From: Pseudothauera rhizosphaerae | GTDB taxonomy: Bacteria > Pseudomonadota > Gammaproteobacteria > Burkholderiales > Rhodocyclaceae | NCBI RefSeq assembly: GCF_004801305.1 | Contig: NZ_SSOD01000008.1 | Location: forward strand, 62,001 to 126,000 | Reading direction: 5' to 3' | DNA: 64,000 nt | Part shown: positions 16,302 to 26,713 of the stretch, piece after piece | How the letters are laid out: each line of letters opens with the position of its first letter | How positions within the stretch are numbered: the stretch's first letter is position 1 | Program-made: the position numbers and the translations under genes | Notes under the pieces: model-generated | The model's database searches: none | What the model was told of the DNA's origin: nothing | Seen by the model: the letters and a program-made list of their open reading frames with translations, nothing else

Positions 16302-19181
16302 TCAGTCCTTGTGCGCGGTCTCCACCTGCTGCAGCGGCTCGTTCGGCAGCGGTTGCGCCGGGCGCGGACGGCGGCCGAGGGGCTGCGCCGGTTCGGCCGG
16401 CTGGGTCTGGAAGGCGGCGGCCTTGTCGTGGCTGGTCTCGATCATCACCAGGCCGCTCTGTTCCAGCGTGTCGCCCAGATCGATGGGCGCGGCCGGCGAG
16501 CGCGAGGGCTCGGTGTCGGCCGGCACCGCCTCGGTAAACGCGGCGGGTTGGACCGGCGCTTCCTGGGGGGCTTCCACGCTGGTTTCGGGAACCGGCGCTT
16601 CCGCTTCGACCACGGCCTCGGCGGCCTCGGCCGTTGCAACGGCTTCCACGGCTTCGCCGGCGGCGAGGGTTTCGGCGGCCGGTGCTTCCGCAGCAGCCGG
16701 CGCGGCGGCTTCGACCGCGGGGGTCGCAGCCGCAGGCGCTTCGACCGGCACTTCAGCCGTCTCGGCGGGAACCGCTTCGGCAGCGGTTTCCTTCACCGGC
16801 AGCGGCAGCGGCGCGGCTTCGCCGACCGGGCTGACCGCTTCGACCGTGCCGGCCACCACGGGCAGTTCGGCCGCGGCGGTTTCGGCAGCCTCTCCGGCGA
16901 GCGTGGCAGCACTCTCGGCCTCAGCAACGACCAGCGCGCCAGCCTGTTCACCTTCCTCGTTCACCGGGGCTTCGCCGGCGGCAAGCTGGGCCTGTTCGCC
17001 GTTGCCGCGACGGTCGCGGCGCCCGCGACTGCGGCGGCGGCGCTTCTCACCGCCGTTTTCCTCGGCAGCCGGTGCACCGGCCACTTCGGCGGCAGCACCG
17101 ACGGCTGCGGCGGCGGCGACGTCGGCTGCTTCGATGACCGGCAGCTCGGCGGCCTTCTCGGCGACGGCTTCGGAACTGCGCGGCTGACCGCGTCCGCCGC
17201 GGCCCTGGCGGCCGCGGCCGCTGCCTTCGGCACGTTCACCGCGCTCGGCGCGCTCACCCCGTTCCGCGCGCTCCGGACGCTGGGGCTTCTCGCGTTCGGC
17301 CTGTTCGGCCTTTTCGGCACGGACCGGACGGCCGGCAGCAGTTTCCTCGCGCTCGCCGCGCTGGCCTTCGCGCCGGCCGTTGCGGCTGCCGCGGCGGTTG
17401 TCGCCGCGCCCGCGGGTTTCGCGCTTGGGCGTGGCCGGGGCGGCCGGCTGCGCTGCGGCGGCCGACGTGCGTTCGCCGCGCAGCCAGGACATCAGGCGGC
17501 CGAACAGGCCGACCTGCGCCGCTTCGGCGCGCGGCGCCGCGGCGGCGGGGCGGGGTTCCACGGTGGGCGCCGGCTGTTCGGGCGAAATGCCCTTGACCGC
17601 GGCTTCCGGGCGGGCCGGCTTGCCTTCGCCCGGCTTGGCCGGCAGACGCTCGCTCGCTTCTTCAGGCTTGGACGCCATCTGGTAGCTCGCCAGGGCGATG
17701 TCCTCGGCGTTGAGCTGGTCGTGGCGCAGGCGGATGATCTCGTGCTGCGGCGTCTCCAGGTGACGGTTGGGGACGATGATGAGCTGGATCTTGTGGCGCA
17801 TCTCGATGCGCGCGATGTCCACCCGCTTCTCGTTGAGCAGGAAGGTGCCCACGTCCACCGGCACCTGCAGGTGTACGGCGCCGGTGTTCTCCTTCATCGC
17901 TTCCTCTTCGAGGATGCGCAGGATGTGCAGGGCCGACGATTCCGTGCTGCGGATGTGGCCGGTGCCGTTGCAGCGCGGGCAGGGGATGTAGCTGGTTTCG
18001 GCGAGCGCCGGGCGCAGGCGCTGGCGCGAGAGTTCCAGCAGGCCGAAGCGGCTGATCTTGCCGGTCTGCACGCGGGCGCGGTCGTGGCGCAGGGCGTCGC
18101 GCAGGCGGTTTTCCACCTCGCGCTGGTTCTTCTGCGACTCCATGTCGATGAAGTCGATGACGATCAGGCCGCCCAGGTCGCGCAGGCGCAGTTGGCGGGC
18201 GATTTCGTCGGCCGCTTCCAGGTTGGTGCGGAAGGCGGTTTCCTCGATGTCCGCACCCTTGGTGGCGCGGCCGGAGTTCACGTCGATGGACACCAGGGCC
18301 TCGGTGTGGTCGATGACCACCGCGCCGCCGGAGGGCAGGTTCACCTGGCGCGAGTAGGCGGACTCGATCTGGTGCTCGATCTGGAAGCGCGAGAACAGCG
18401 GCACGTCGTCGTTGTAGCGCTTGACGCGATTGACGTTGTTCGGCATCACGTGCGCCATGAACTGGCGCGCCTGCTCGAAGACGTCGTCGGTGTCGATGAG
18501 GATTTCGCCGATGTCGGGCTGGAAGTAGTCGCGGATGGCGCGGATCACCAGGCTGCCTTCCTGGTAGATCAGGAAGGCGCCGGCCTGCTGCTGGGCGGCG
18601 CCGTCGATGGCGCGCCACAGTTGCAGCAGGTAGTTGAGGTCCCACTGCAGTTCCTCGGCGCTGCGGCCGATGGCCGCGGTGCGGGCGATCAGGCTCATGC
18701 CGTTGGGCACTTCGAGCTGGTCCATGACCTCGCGCAGTTCGGCGCGCTCGTCGCCTTCCACCCGGCGCGACACGCCGCCGCCGCGGGGGTTGTTGGGCAT
18801 CAGCACCAGGTAGCGGCCGGCCAGCGAGATGTAGGTGGTCAGCGCGGCGCCCTTGTTGCCGCGCTCGTCCTTCTCCACCTGGACGATGAGTTCCTGGCCT
18901 TCGCGCAGCGCTTCCTTGATGCTGGACTTGGCGTCGGCACCGGGCTGGTAGTAGCTGCGGGCGATTTCCTTGAACGGCAGGAAGCCGTGGCGCTCGGCGC
19001 CGTAATCCACGAAGGCGGCTTCGAGGCTGGGCTCGAGGCGGGTGATGACCGCCTTGTAGATGTTGCTCTTGCGTTGTTCCTTGGCGGCCGATTCGATATC
19101 GAGGTCGATCAGTTTCTGACCATCCACGATTGCGACGCGCAGTTCCTCGGCCTGCGTCGCATTGAAAAGCATGCGCTTCAT
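16302..19181 (-). CDS. rne: Ribonuclease E
   Basis: RNase E is the main endoribonuclease for mRNA turnover and for rRNA and tRNA maturation, acting at the inner membrane. The 959-aa-range product begins MKRMLFNA, with an S1 domain (about 38-120). The DNase I-like catalytic region contains [13 protein letters not shown] and VIDFIDM (the two Mg-binding Asp), and the Zn-link is CPRCNGTG. The C-terminal half is a long Ala/Pro/Glu-rich, disordered scaffold with an Arg-rich RNA-binding patch (about residues 600-700). The ATG at 19181 fits the family start; an upstream ATG at 19235 does not. It is divergent from rluC. Confidence 0.97.
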   Translation of the reverse strand: MKRMLFNATQAEELRVAIVDGQKLIDLDIESAAKEQRKSNIYKAVITRLEPSLEAAFVDYGAERHGFLPFKEIARSYYQPGADAKSSIKEALREGQELIVQVEKDERGNKGAALTTYISLAGRYLVLMPNNPRGGGVSRRVEGDERAELREVMDQLEVPNGMSLIARTAAIGRSAEELQWDLNYLLQLWRAIDGAAQQQAGAFLIYQEGSLVIRAIRDYFQPDIGEILIDTDDVFEQARQFMAHVMPNNVNRVKRYNDDVPLFSRFQIEHQIESAYSRQVNLPSGGAVVIDHTEALVSIDVNSGRATKGADIEETAFRTNLEAADEIARQLRLRDLGGLIVIDFIDMESQKNQREVENRLRDALRHDRARVQTGKISRFGLLELSRQRLRPALAETSYIPCPRCNGTGHIRSTESSALHILRILEEEAMKENTGAVHLQVPVDVGTFLLNEKRVDIARIEMRHKIQLIIVPNRHLETPQHEIIRLRHDQLNAEDIALASYQMASKPEEASERLPAKPGEGKPARPEAAVKGISPEQPAPTVEPRPAAAAPRAEAAQVGLFGRLMSWLRGERTSAAAAQPAAPATPKRETRGRGDNRRGSRNGRREGQRGEREETAAGRPVRAEKAEQAEREKPQRPERAERGERAERGERAEGSGRGRQGRGGRGQPRSSEAVAEKAAELPVIEAADVAAAAAVGAAAEVAGAPAAEENGGEKRRRRSRGRRDRRGNGEQAQLAAGEAPVNEEGEQAGALVVAEAESAATLAGEAAETAAAELPVVAGTVEAVSPVGEAAPLPLPVKETAAEAVPAETAEVPVEAPAAATPAVEAAAPAAAEAPAAETLAAGEAVEAVATAEAAEAVVEAEAPVPETSVEAPQEAPVQPAAFTEAVPADTEPSRSPAAPIDLGDTLEQSGLVMIETSHDKAAAFQTQPAEPAQPLGRRPRPAQPLPNEPLQQVETAHKD

Positions 19182-19593
19182 TTTTGATCGTTCTCCCGCG
19201 AAGCACCCACGGGCAGGACGAACGGCGCGCACCATCGCGCTTTACGGGATCAGGAGCGGTTGGGTAGGGCTACTTGCATCCGTCTGGGTTCAGGCTGTGA
19301 TGGGTCGGCTGGTCGATATTCTCTTGTTCCCCCGGCGCAGCCGCTGTGCGGGCCGCCGCGCGGGAACATTTGATTCCTGCGTGTGAGTGACGCGTCAAGG
19401 TCCAGCGGTGAAGCTGGAGTGTGTCGAAGATTGCGGTTTGCGCTAACATCGACGCCTTTTTGGGCGCCGACGCGGCGCTTCGGAAGTTCGGGAGCTCACC
19501 TGTAGGGCTCATCGTCGTCCGACCGCCTGCGCTGTTCATGCAGCAGGGGCGTCGACGCAACCGGAACAAGCCGAGCGGCAAGTATATTTCAGG
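19182..19593. other. rne-rluC intergenic region (412 bp)
   Basis: No gene is visible. The stretch should hold the rne leader and the divergent rne and rluC promoters. RNase E in other proteobacteria regulates itself through a long 5' UTR, and the distance here would allow that. GC-rich inverted elements are present near 19335-19360 and 19455-19480 (a GGCGCC-centred hairpin). I could not assign clear -35/-10 pairs. Confidence 0.5.
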
Positions 19594-20553
19594 ATGACGA
19601 TACAAGGCAAAGCGATTGCGGTGCGGCACGAGCGGATCGACGAGGCGTCGGCCGGCCAGCGTATCGACAACTGGCTGATGCGCATCGCCAAGGGCGTGCC
19701 CAAGAGCCACATCTACCGCATCCTGCGCGGAGGCGAGGTGCGGGTAAACGGCCGCCGCGTGCAGCAGACCTACCGCCTGGCCGAGGGCGACGAGGTGCGC
19801 ATCCCGCCCATCCGCGTCGCCGAGCGCATGGCCAGCGCCCCGGCGCCGGCCGGCAAGCCCTTGCCAGTAGTGTGGGAGGACGACGCCCTGGTGGTGGTGG
19901 ACAAGCCCGCCGGCAAGGCCGTGCACGGCGGCAGCGGGGTGAGCTACGGCGTCATCGAGCAGTTGCGCAGCCAGCGCCCCGAGGCGCGCATGCTGGAACT
20001 CGCCCACCGGCTGGACCGGGAGACCTCCGGTCTGCTGATCGTGGCCAAGAAGCGTTCCGCCCTCATCACGCTGCACGACATGATGCGCGAAGGTCGCATG
20101 GAAAAGCGTTACCTGGTGCTAGTGGCCGGACGCTGGAACAACCCGCTGCAGCATGTGAAGCTGCCCCTCTACAAGTACCTGACGCCCGAGGGCGAGCGCC
20201 GGGTGCGGGTGAGCGAGGAGGGCAAGCCCTCCCACAGCATCGTGCGCCTGCTGCGGCGCTGGCGGCGCTTCAGCCTGCTGGAAGTGGAACTGAAAACCGG
20301 CCGCACCCATCAGATCAGGGTGCATCTGACCCACTTGGGTTTCCCCCTTGCCGGCGACGACAAGTACGGGGACTTCGCCCTCAACAAGCAACTGGAAGGA
20401 GAGGGGCTGAAGCGCATGTTCCTGCATGCGGCCAGCCTGCGCTTCCGTCATCCGCTCACGGGCGAGGAGATCGCCCTGAGCTCGCCGCTGCCGGACGAGT
20501 TGCAGCAATTCATCGATCATCTGGACGCCGAGGATGCCCCGGAACATGGCTGA
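19594..20553 (+). CDS. rluC: Ribosomal large subunit pseudouridine synthase C
   Basis: RluC isomerises uridines of 23S rRNA (positions 955, 2504 and 2580 in E. coli). The 319-aa product has an N-terminal S4 RNA-binding domain (RIDNWLMRIAKGVPKSHIYR, about 22-80) and the RluA-family catalytic motif AHRLDRETSGLLIV (Asp about 145). LKTGRTHQIRVHL follows near residue 230. The divergent rne-rluC arrangement is conserved in proteobacteria. It overlaps the downstream HAD gene. Confidence 0.95.
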   Translation: MTIQGKAIAVRHERIDEASAGQRIDNWLMRIAKGVPKSHIYRILRGGEVRVNGRRVQQTYRLAEGDEVRIPPIRVAERMASAPAPAGKPLPVVWEDDALVVVDKPAGKAVHGGSGVSYGVIEQLRSQRPEARMLELAHRLDRETSGLLIVAKKRSALITLHDMMREGRMEKRYLVLVAGRWNNPLQHVKLPLYKYLTPEGERRVRVSEEGKPSHSIVRLLRRWRRFSLLEVELKTGRTHQIRVHLTHLGFPLAGDDKYGDFALNKQLEGEGLKRMFLHAASLRFRHPLTGEEIALSSPLPDELQQFIDHLDAEDAPEHG

Positions 20554-21205
20554 ACAACGCTTCGAACTCATCGTCTTCGATTGGGATGGCACGCTGCTCG
20601 ATTCGGCCGGCGCCATCGTCGCCGCCATTCTTGCCGCCTGCCGCGACCTGGGGCTGCCCGAGCCGCCGGAGTCGCGCGCGCGCCACGTCATCGGCCTGGG
20701 GCTCGCCGACGCGCTGCGCCACGCCGTGCCCGAACTGCCGGAAAGCGACTACCCGCGCATGGTGGAGCGCTACCGCCATCATTACCTTGCGCGCGATCAG
20801 GAACTGGCGCTGTTCCCCGGCGCCTTCGAGATGGTGGAATCCCTCGCCGCGCGGGGGCGCATGCTGGCGGTGGCCACCGGCAAGAGCCGGGTGGGACTCA
20901 ACCGCGCGCTGGAACATTCCGGGCTGGGGCCGTTCTTCCACGCCACGCGCTGCGCCGACGAATGCTTCTCCAAGCCGCATCCGGCCATGCTGGAACAACT
21001 GCTGGACGAACTGGGCGTGTTGCGGGCGCAGGCGCTGATGGTGGGCGACACCACCCATGACCTGCAGATGGCGAAGAACGCCGGCGTGGCCGGACTGGCG
21101 GTAAGCTTCGGCGCCCATCCGCGCGCGGTGCTGGAAGCCGAGCAGCCGCTCGCCTGCCTGGACACGCCCCAGGCCCTGTCCGCGTGGCTGCGCGAGAACG
21201 CCTGA
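20546..21205 (+). CDS. HAD-family hydrolase (phosphoglycolate phosphatase-like)
   Basis: This 219-aa cytoplasmic phosphatase has HAD motif I FDWDGTLLDS, motif II VATGKSR, motif III SKPHPAML and motif IV MVGDTTHDLQMAKNAG, plus a helical cap. I chose the ATG at 20546, overlapping the rluC stop by 8 nt; an in-frame ATG at 20534 is possible. It is close to Gph and related phosphatases, but the substrate cannot be told from sequence. Confidence 0.9.
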   Translation: MAEQRFELIVFDWDGTLLDSAGAIVAAILAACRDLGLPEPPESRARHVIGLGLADALRHAVPELPESDYPRMVERYRHHYLARDQELALFPGAFEMVESLAARGRMLAVATGKSRVGLNRALEHSGLGPFFHATRCADECFSKPHPAMLEQLLDELGVLRAQALMVGDTTHDLQMAKNAGVAGLAVSFGAHPRAVLEAEQPLACLDTPQALSAWLRENA

Positions 21206-21534
21206 TCTGCACATCGGCCGCCCTGGCCGACGGCGGCGACGGCGTGCGCTTCGAGGTCGCCCGCCACGGGGCGTGCGAGCCGGCCTTCGCGGTGCGCTAC
21301 TGCGGCCGGGTGTACGCCTATCTGAACCGCTGCGCCCATGTGCCGGTGGAGCTCGACTGGGAGCTGGGACGCTTTTTCGATCTCACCGGCCACTACCTGA
21401 TCTGTGCCGCCCATGGCGCGCACTACGACGTGCGCGACGGCCGCTGTGCAATGGGGCCGTGCAAGGGCGCGCGCCTGCAGGCGGTGGAGGTGTTCGAACG
21501 TGACGGCGCGGTGTTCGTGCGCGAGGAAGCCTGA
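21184..21534 (+). CDS. Rieske [2Fe-2S] domain protein
   Basis: This 116-aa soluble protein is essentially one Rieske domain: CAH and, 18 residues later, CAAHGAHYD supply the two Cys and two His ligands. It starts at a GTG inside the 3' end of the HAD gene (22-nt overlap), so the two are probably translated together. It lacks a partner oxygenase in view and may act as a small electron carrier; the partner is unknown. Confidence 0.88.
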   Translation: MAARERLICTSAALADGGDGVRFEVARHGACEPAFAVRYCGRVYAYLNRCAHVPVELDWELGRFFDLTGHYLICAAHGAHYDVRDGRCAMGPCKGARLQAVEVFERDGAVFVREEA

Positions 21535-21535
21535 C

Positions 21536-22258
21536 TCAGGCCAGCAACAGGAACAGCGCCGGATGGCGCGCCAGCTCCGGGTGCGGCGCCTTGCGCCACT
21601 GGGCGATGCTGCGGCTCGCCACCCATTCGTCCGCGGTGGTCAGGTCCCGCGCCACGCACAGCCGGGTCTCGGCACGGCACACGCGCAGCAGGGCGTCCAG
21701 CATGCGGTCGTTGCGGTAGGGCGTCTCGATGAAGATCTGTGTGCACTGCTGGCGGCGCGATTCGTCTTCCAGCGCGCGCAGGCGGGCGTCGCGTTCGGCT
21801 TCGGCGACCGGCAGATAGCCGTGGAAGGCGAAACTCTGGCCGTTGAGCCCGGAAGCCATCAGCGCCAGCAGGATGGAGGAGGGGCCCACCAGCGGCACCA
21901 CGCGGATGCCCAGGGCGTGGGCGCGGGCGACCAGGCGGGCGCCGGGGTCGGCCACCGCGGGGCAGCCGGCTTCCGACATCAGGCCCATGTCGTGGCCTCC
22001 GAGGGCAGGGGCGAGCAGGGCGTCGAGGGCAGCGGGGCTCTCTTCCCGCGGCAGCTCGCGGATGTCCGTGTCGCGCAGGGCGGCGGGGAAATCCAGTAGC
22101 TTGAGCTGGGCGCGCGCGGTCTTGGCGTTCTCGACCACGAAGTGGCGCAGTCCGGCGGCGATCCGCTGCACCTGCTGGGGCAGGAAATGCTCCCAGGGCG
22201 CGTTGCCCAGGCTCACCGGCACCAGGTAGAGCGCGCCGCGCGTCACGTCGTCGTTCAA
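21536..22258 (-). CDS. RsmI-like SAM-dependent methyltransferase (tetrapyrrole methylase fold)
   Basis: This 240-aa protein matches the tetrapyrrole-methylase/RsmI superfamily: a start like LYLVPVSLGN, then GLMSEAGCPAVADPGARLV (about 92-110), PLVGPSSILLALMASGLNGQ and IFIETPYRND. It belongs to the shorter subgroup near Maf genes rather than to true RsmI, whose 16S rRNA C1402 ribose is the target; a methyltransferase role is likely, the substrate unknown. It overlaps the Maf gene by 4 nt and converges with the Rieske gene at 1-nt distance. Confidence 0.85.
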   Translation of the reverse strand: MNDDVTRGALYLVPVSLGNAPWEHFLPQQVQRIAAGLRHFVVENAKTARAQLKLLDFPAALRDTDIRELPREESPAALDALLAPALGGHDMGLMSEAGCPAVADPGARLVARAHALGIRVVPLVGPSSILLALMASGLNGQSFAFHGYLPVAEAERDARLRALEDESRRQQCTQIFIETPYRNDRMLDALLRVCRAETRLCVARDLTTADEWVASRSIAQWRKAPHPELARHPALFLLLA

Positions 22259-22830
22259 GGCAGTTCGACGCCCTCGGCGCGCAGCATGCGCGACAGGGCG
22301 ATCAGCGGCAGGCCGACGAGCGCCGTGGGATCATCGCCGGACAGGGCATCGAGCAACGTGATGCCCAGCCCCTCCGACTTGGCGCTGCCGGCACAGTCGA
22401 GCGGGCGCTCCTTGTCCACATAGCGCACGATCTCGGCGTCGGATAGTTCCCGGAAGCGCACCGTGGTGGGTACGCCTTCGCAATGCACCCGGCCGGTGGC
22501 GGTGTTGATGACCGCCAGGGCCGTGTGGAAGACCACCGTACGGCCGCTCATGCGCTGCAACTGGGCCACGGCGCGCTCCACCGTGCCCGGCTTGCCGAAC
22601 ACCTCGCTGCCCAGGTGGGCGACCTGGTCGCTGCCGATCACCAGCGCATCGGGATGGCGCGCGGCGACCGCGCGGGCCTTTTCCACCGCCAGCCGTTCCG
22701 CGGTCTGGGGTGGGGTTTCGCCGGGGAGGGGGGCTTCGTCCACCTCCGGACGGTCGGTTTCGAAGGTGATGCCGAAGCGTTCGAGCAGCATGCGGCGGTA
22801 GGCCGAGGTGGAGGCGAGGACGATCTTCAT
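22255..22830 (-). CDS. Maf/YceF-type nucleoside triphosphate pyrophosphatase
   Basis: This 191-aa house-cleaning enzyme hydrolyses non-canonical nucleotides; the YceF subgroup favours 7-methyl-GTP. Motifs are LASTSAYRRMLLERF, the catalytic region VIGSDQVAHLG and KSEGLGITLLDALSGDDPTALVGLPL. The GDDPTALVGLPL ending and its place next to yceD-rpmF fit the YceF-type Maf. It is followed by the methylase gene with ATGA overlap. Confidence 0.93.
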   Translation of the reverse strand: MKIVLASTSAYRRMLLERFGITFETDRPEVDEAPLPGETPPQTAERLAVEKARAVAARHPDALVIGSDQVAHLGSEVFGKPGTVERAVAQLQRMSGRTVVFHTALAVINTATGRVHCEGVPTTVRFRELSDAEIVRYVDKERPLDCAGSAKSEGLGITLLDALSGDDPTALVGLPLIALSRMLRAEGVELP

Positions 22831-22890
22831 CGGGACGGGAGCGGAGTCGAAGGCGGGCAGAAGCTCGTCCGAACGGGGTAAGCGGCTGCT

Positions 22891-22919
22891 TTGACAGGGG
22901 AAGCCAAAAATAATATCAT
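22891..22919 (+). promoter_or_regulatory. Sigma-70 promoter of yceD-rpmF
   Basis: A consensus TTGACA (22891-22896) and TATCAT (22914-22919) are separated by 17 nt. The predicted start (about 22926) lies only about 3 nt before the yceD ATG, which leaves almost no leader. Confidence 0.7.
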
Positions 22920-22928
22920 GCGCCCCTT

Positions 22929-23444
22929 ATGTCGCAAGAAGGCTCCACCCCGGTCGTCATTGCCGACCCGATCAGGTTCGCGCGGGATGCACGCGTGTTG
23001 CGCGGTCAGGTGGCAGTGGGCAGGCTCGGGCGGCTGGCAGACCAGTTGTTCGACGCTTCCGGCTCGGTGGCGTGGGAATTGACGGGCCAGGCGGGCGAGG
23101 ATCGCAAGCCGCGCCTGCTGCTGGCCGCCAACGGGACGCTGCGGCTGCGCTGCCAGCGCTGCCTGGGCGGACTGGATTGGCCGCTGGCGCTGTCCTCCCG
23201 GCTGTTGCTGGTGCCGGTCGGGCAGGAGATTCCCGAGGAGGAGCTGGAAGACGACGAACAGGATGCCATCGAGGCCGCGGCCGACATGGATGTGGTGGCG
23301 CTGCTGGAGGACGAGATTCTGCTCGCCCTGCCCATCGCCCCGCGACACGATGAATGTGATGTCCCGCGCCCCGAGGGCGGAGACTCGAAGAAATCGCCTT
23401 TTGCGGTGCTGGCCGGTCTCAAGGCCGGAGCCGGCCCGCGCTAG
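22929..23444 (+). CDS. yceD: YceD (DUF177) 23S rRNA accumulation protein
   Basis: YceD is a DUF177-family protein linked to 23S rRNA synthesis or processing. The 171-aa product shows the family's CQRCL metal-like pair (LRCQRCLGGLDWPL, about 76-90), an acidic stretch (EEELEDDEQDA) and a C-terminal DSKKSPFAVLAGLK. It is directly followed by rpmF, as in most bacteria. No ribosome site is visible before the ATG; it may be leaderless (see promoter). Confidence 0.92.
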   Translation: MSQEGSTPVVIADPIRFARDARVLRGQVAVGRLGRLADQLFDASGSVAWELTGQAGEDRKPRLLLAANGTLRLRCQRCLGGLDWPLALSSRLLLVPVGQEIPEEELEDDEQDAIEAAADMDVVALLEDEILLALPIAPRHDECDVPRPEGGDSKKSPFAVLAGLKAGAGPR

Positions 23445-23469
23445 GCACGATATTGTTTAGGAGCAATTC

Positions 23470-23649
23470 ATGGCCGTTCAGCAAAACAAGAAGTCCCCGT
23501 CCAAGCGTGGCATGCACCGTGCGCACGACTTTCTGACCAACCCGCCGCTGGCCGTCGAAGCCACCACCGGCGAGGTGCACCTGCGCCACCACATCAGCCC
23601 GAACGGTTTCTACCGCGGCAAGAAAGTCGTCAAGGTCAAGGGCGAATAA
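23470..23649 (+). CDS. rpmF: 50S ribosomal protein L32
   Basis: The 59-aa translation is [24 protein letters not shown] at the N-terminus and ends [13 protein letters not shown], as in bacterial L32 of the proteobacterial class lacking the four-Cys zinc site. AGGAG lies 7 nt before the ATG. It sits 25 nt after yceD and 76 nt before plsX, the standard order. Confidence 0.97.
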   Translation: MAVQQNKKSPSKRGMHRAHDFLTNPPLAVEATTGEVHLRHHISPNGFYRGKKVVKVKGE

Positions 23650-23671
23650 GAATCCGTCCTCGCATACAAGG

Positions 23672-23705
23672 CGGCGCAGCGCCCCGGGCGCATGCGCCGT
23701 TTTTT
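23672..23705 (+). terminator. Terminator or attenuator after rpmF
   Basis: CGGCGCA/TGCGCCG outer arms (23672-23678, 23693-23699) enclose an inner GCGCCC/GGGCGC hairpin and are followed by TTTTTT. It should uncouple abundant rpmF mRNA from the downstream plsX-fab genes. Confidence 0.8.
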
Positions 23706-23725
23706 CGTCCTGAATTTTGAGTTCG

Positions 23726-24757
23726 ATGCCACACGAAAACCCGATGGGTGTCACAGTTGCAATCGACTGCATGGGTGGCGATCACGGACCGAGCGTGACC
23801 GTGCCGGCCGCGCTGGCCTTCCTGCGCAGCCACACTGACGCCCGTGTCGTTCTGGTCGGCCAGCCCGATGTGCTCGGCCCGGCCGTGGGCGACGCCGCCG
23901 CACGCTTCGGCGAGCGCCTGCGCATCCGTCCTGCCTCCCAGGTGGTGGGCATGGACGAGGCGCCGGCGGTCGCCATGAAGAACAAGAAAGATTCGTCCAT
24001 GCGGGTCGCCATCAACCTGGTGAAGGAGGGCGAGGCCCAGGCCGCGGTCTCGGCCGGCAACACCGGTGCGCTGATGGCGATCTCGCGCTTCGTACTCAAG
24101 ACCCTGCCGGGCATCGACCGCCCGGCCATCGCGACCGTGCTGCCGTCGATGAAAGGGCGCGTCTACGTGCTGGATCTGGGCGCCAACGTGGATTGCAGCG
24201 CCGAGCACCTGCTGCAGTTCGGCATCATGGGCGCCCAGCTCGTGGCCGCCGTGGAGCATGTGGACCGACCCCGCGTCGGCCTGCTCAACATCGGCGAGGA
24301 AGAGATCAAGGGCAACGAAGTCGTGCGGGAGGCCTTCGGTCTGCTGCGCGCCAGCGACCTGAACTTCTGCGGCAACGTGGAAGACATCTACCGGGGCTCG
24401 GCCGACGTGGTGGTGTGCGACGGCTTCGTGGGCAACGTGGCGCTGAAGACCACCGAGGGGCTGGCGCAGATGCTCACCGCCATCCTCAAGCAGGAGTTCA
24501 CCCGCAATCCGCTGGCGAAGCTGATGGCGCTGGTCGCCCTGCCGGTGCTCAAGGCCTTCAAGAAGCGGGTGGACCACCGGCGCTACAATGGCGCGGCCCT
24601 GCTTGGCCTGCGCGGCGTGGTGGTCAAGAGCCACGGTTCGGCCGATGCCTACGCTTTCGAGCAGGCCATCCATCGTGCCGCCGAAGCCGCCGCCAACCGC
24701 CTGATCGAACGCATCGGCGAACGCATGGCCAACCTGGCCCACGAGGAAACAGCATGA
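23726..24757 (+). CDS. plsX: Phosphate acyltransferase PlsX
   Basis: PlsX converts acyl-ACP to acyl-phosphate, the acyl donor for PlsY in phospholipid synthesis. The product is about 343 aa, with the family start [46 protein letters not shown] and [16 protein letters not shown]. The ATG at 23726 is used; one at 23744 (MGVTVAIDC) is equally plausible and neither has a good ribosome site. It overlaps fabH by 4 nt. Confidence 0.96.
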   Translation: MPHENPMGVTVAIDCMGGDHGPSVTVPAALAFLRSHTDARVVLVGQPDVLGPAVGDAAARFGERLRIRPASQVVGMDEAPAVAMKNKKDSSMRVAINLVKEGEAQAAVSAGNTGALMAISRFVLKTLPGIDRPAIATVLPSMKGRVYVLDLGANVDCSAEHLLQFGIMGAQLVAAVEHVDRPRVGLLNIGEEEIKGNEVVREAFGLLRASDLNFCGNVEDIYRGSADVVVCDGFVGNVALKTTEGLAQMLTAILKQEFTRNPLAKLMALVALPVLKAFKKRVDHRRYNGAALLGLRGVVVKSHGSADAYAFEQAIHRAAEAAANRLIERIGERMANLAHEETA

Positions 24758-25719
24758 TCTACGCACGCATCGCCGGCACCGGCAGCCATCTGCCGGGCGA
24801 ACCGGTCTCCAACGACGATCTGGTCGCGCGCGGAGTGGATACGTCGGACGAGTGGATCGTCGGGCGCACCGGCATCCGCACCCGCTACCTGGCGCCGGCC
24901 GGCGTGAGTTCGAGCGAACTGGCCCGCATCGCCTCCGAGCGGGCCATCGAAGCGGCCGGGTGTAGCGCCGACGACATCGACCTGATCATCGTCGCCACCT
25001 CCACGCCGGACTTCATCTTCCCCAGCACCGCCGCGCTGCTGCAGGCCAAGCTGGGCATCCGCAACGGCGGCGCGGCCTTCGACGTGCAGGCGGTGTGCAG
25101 CGGTTTCGTGTATGCGCTGACGGTGGCCGAGAAGTTCATCCGCTCCGGCAGCCACAAGCGCGCCCTGGTGGTGGGTGCCGAGGTGTTCTCCCGCATTCTG
25201 GACTGGTCCGACCGCGGCACCTGCGTGCTGTTCGGCGACGGCGCCGGCGCGGTGGTGCTGGAGGCGAGTGCCGTGCCCGGCATCCGCGCCAGCGCACTGC
25301 ATGCGGACGGCAGCCACCACGAGATCCTCAACGTGCCGGGCACGGTGGCCGCCGGCCAGGTGATCGGCGACCCCTTCCTGCGCATGGACGGTCAGGCGGT
25401 GTTCAAGTTCGCAGTCAAGGTGCTGGGTGACGTGGCCCTCGAAGTGCTGGAGCAGGCCGGCGCGCTGCCCGCCCAGGTGGACTGGCTGATCCCGCACCAG
25501 GCCAACATCCGCATCATCCAGTCCACGGCGAAGCGCCTGGGACTGTCCATGGACCGGGTCATCACCACCGTGGAACAGCACGGCAACACCTCGGCGGCGT
25601 CGATTCCGCTGGCCCTCGACCTGGCGGTGCGCGACGGGCGCATCCGCCCCGGCCACCGCATCATCCTCGAAGGCGTGGGCGGCGGCTTCACCTGGGGCGC
25701 GACCCTGCTCGACTTCTGA
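24754..25719 (+). CDS. fabH: 3-oxoacyl-ACP synthase III (FabH)
   Basis: FabH starts fatty acid synthesis by condensing acetyl-CoA with malonyl-ACP. The 321-aa product has the catalytic triad: Cys in [13 protein letters not shown] (about 113), His in [10 protein letters not shown] and Asn in [10 protein letters not shown]. The ATG at 24754 overlaps the plsX stop as ATGA. Confidence 0.97.
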   Translation: MIYARIAGTGSHLPGEPVSNDDLVARGVDTSDEWIVGRTGIRTRYLAPAGVSSSELARIASERAIEAAGCSADDIDLIIVATSTPDFIFPSTAALLQAKLGIRNGGAAFDVQAVCSGFVYALTVAEKFIRSGSHKRALVVGAEVFSRILDWSDRGTCVLFGDGAGAVVLEASAVPGIRASALHADGSHHEILNVPGTVAAGQVIGDPFLRMDGQAVFKFAVKVLGDVALEVLEQAGALPAQVDWLIPHQANIRIIQSTAKRLGLSMDRVITTVEQHGNTSAASIPLALDLAVRDGRIRPGHRIILEGVGGGFTWGATLLDF

Positions 25720-25775
25720 TCAAGACGATGTGAATGACGCTGTGGCGGTGCGCCGCGGCGAACGTGGGAGGCAAG

Positions 25776-26708
25776 ATGAGTTTTGCGCTGGTTTTCCCGG
25801 GACAGGGTTCCCAGTCCGTCGGCATGATGACCGGCTACGGCGAGAGTGCGGTGATCCGCGGCACCTTCGCCGAGGCGTCCGAGGCGCTGGGCGAGGACCT
25901 GTGGCAGATGGTGAACGACGGCCCGGCCGAGCGCCTGGCCCTCACCGTCAACACTCAGCCGCTGATGCTGACCGCCGGCGTGGCCGCGTGGCGCGCCTGG
26001 CAGGCCGCGGGCGGCCCGGTGCCGGCCATCGTGGCCGGCCATAGCCTGGGCGAGTACTCTGCGCTGGTCGCGGCCGGGGCGCTGGCCTTCCGCGACGCCG
26101 TGCCGCTGGTGCGTTTCCGCGCCCAGGCCATGCAGGAGGCGGTGCCCGCCGGCGAAGGCGCCATGGCCGCGCTGCTGGGCCTGGAGGCCGACGCGGTGCG
26201 CGAGGCCTGTGCCGAAGCCGCCCGGGGCGAGGTGGTGGAAGCCGCTAACCTGAACGCGCCGGGGCAGATCGTCATCGCCGGCGCCAAGGCCGCGGTGGAA
26301 CGTGCGGTGGAGGTCGCCAAGGGCAAGGGCGCCAAGCGCGCCGTGCTGCTGCCGGTGTCCGCGCCTTTCCATTGCGCGCTGATGAAGCCGGCCGCGGAGC
26401 GCCTGGCCGAGCGCCTGGCCGGCGTGGCGATCGCCGCGCCGCGGATCGCGGTGCTGAACAACGTGGATGTGGCGGTCTACGACGAACCCGAAAGAATCCG
26501 CGACGCGCTGGTGCGCCAGGCCTTCTCGCCGGTGCGCTGGATCGAGACCGTGCAGGAGATGGGCCGCCGCGGCCTCTCCCACGTCATCGAGTGCGGCCCG
26601 GGCAAGGTGCTGGCCGGCATGACCAAGCGCATTGCCAAGGAAGTGGAAGGCGGCTCGGCCCACGATGCCGCCAGTCTGGAGCAGGCCATCGCGGCCGTGA
26701 AGGGGTAA
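25776..26708 (+). CDS. fabD: Malonyl-CoA:ACP transacylase (FabD)
   Basis: FabD loads malonyl groups on ACP. The 310-aa product has the oxyanion loop [11 protein letters not shown], the nucleophile elbow [10 protein letters not shown] (Ser about 91) and the active His in [10 protein letters not shown]. The ATG at 25776 has GGGAGG 6 nt upstream and is preferred over an ATG at 25734. Confidence 0.97.
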   Translation: MSFALVFPGQGSQSVGMMTGYGESAVIRGTFAEASEALGEDLWQMVNDGPAERLALTVNTQPLMLTAGVAAWRAWQAAGGPVPAIVAGHSLGEYSALVAAGALAFRDAVPLVRFRAQAMQEAVPAGEGAMAALLGLEADAVREACAEAARGEVVEAANLNAPGQIVIAGAKAAVERAVEVAKGKGAKRAVLLPVSAPFHCALMKPAAERLAERLAGVAIAAPRIAVLNNVDVAVYDEPERIRDALVRQAFSPVRWIETVQEMGRRGLSHVIECGPGKVLAGMTKRIAKEVEGGSAHDAASLEQAIAAVKG

Positions 26709-26713
26709 GCGGG

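Noticed and set aside
16311..19187. 958-aa plus-strand open frame opposite rne
   Set aside because: It is a shadow of rne, caused by the absence of stops opposite GC-rich codons.
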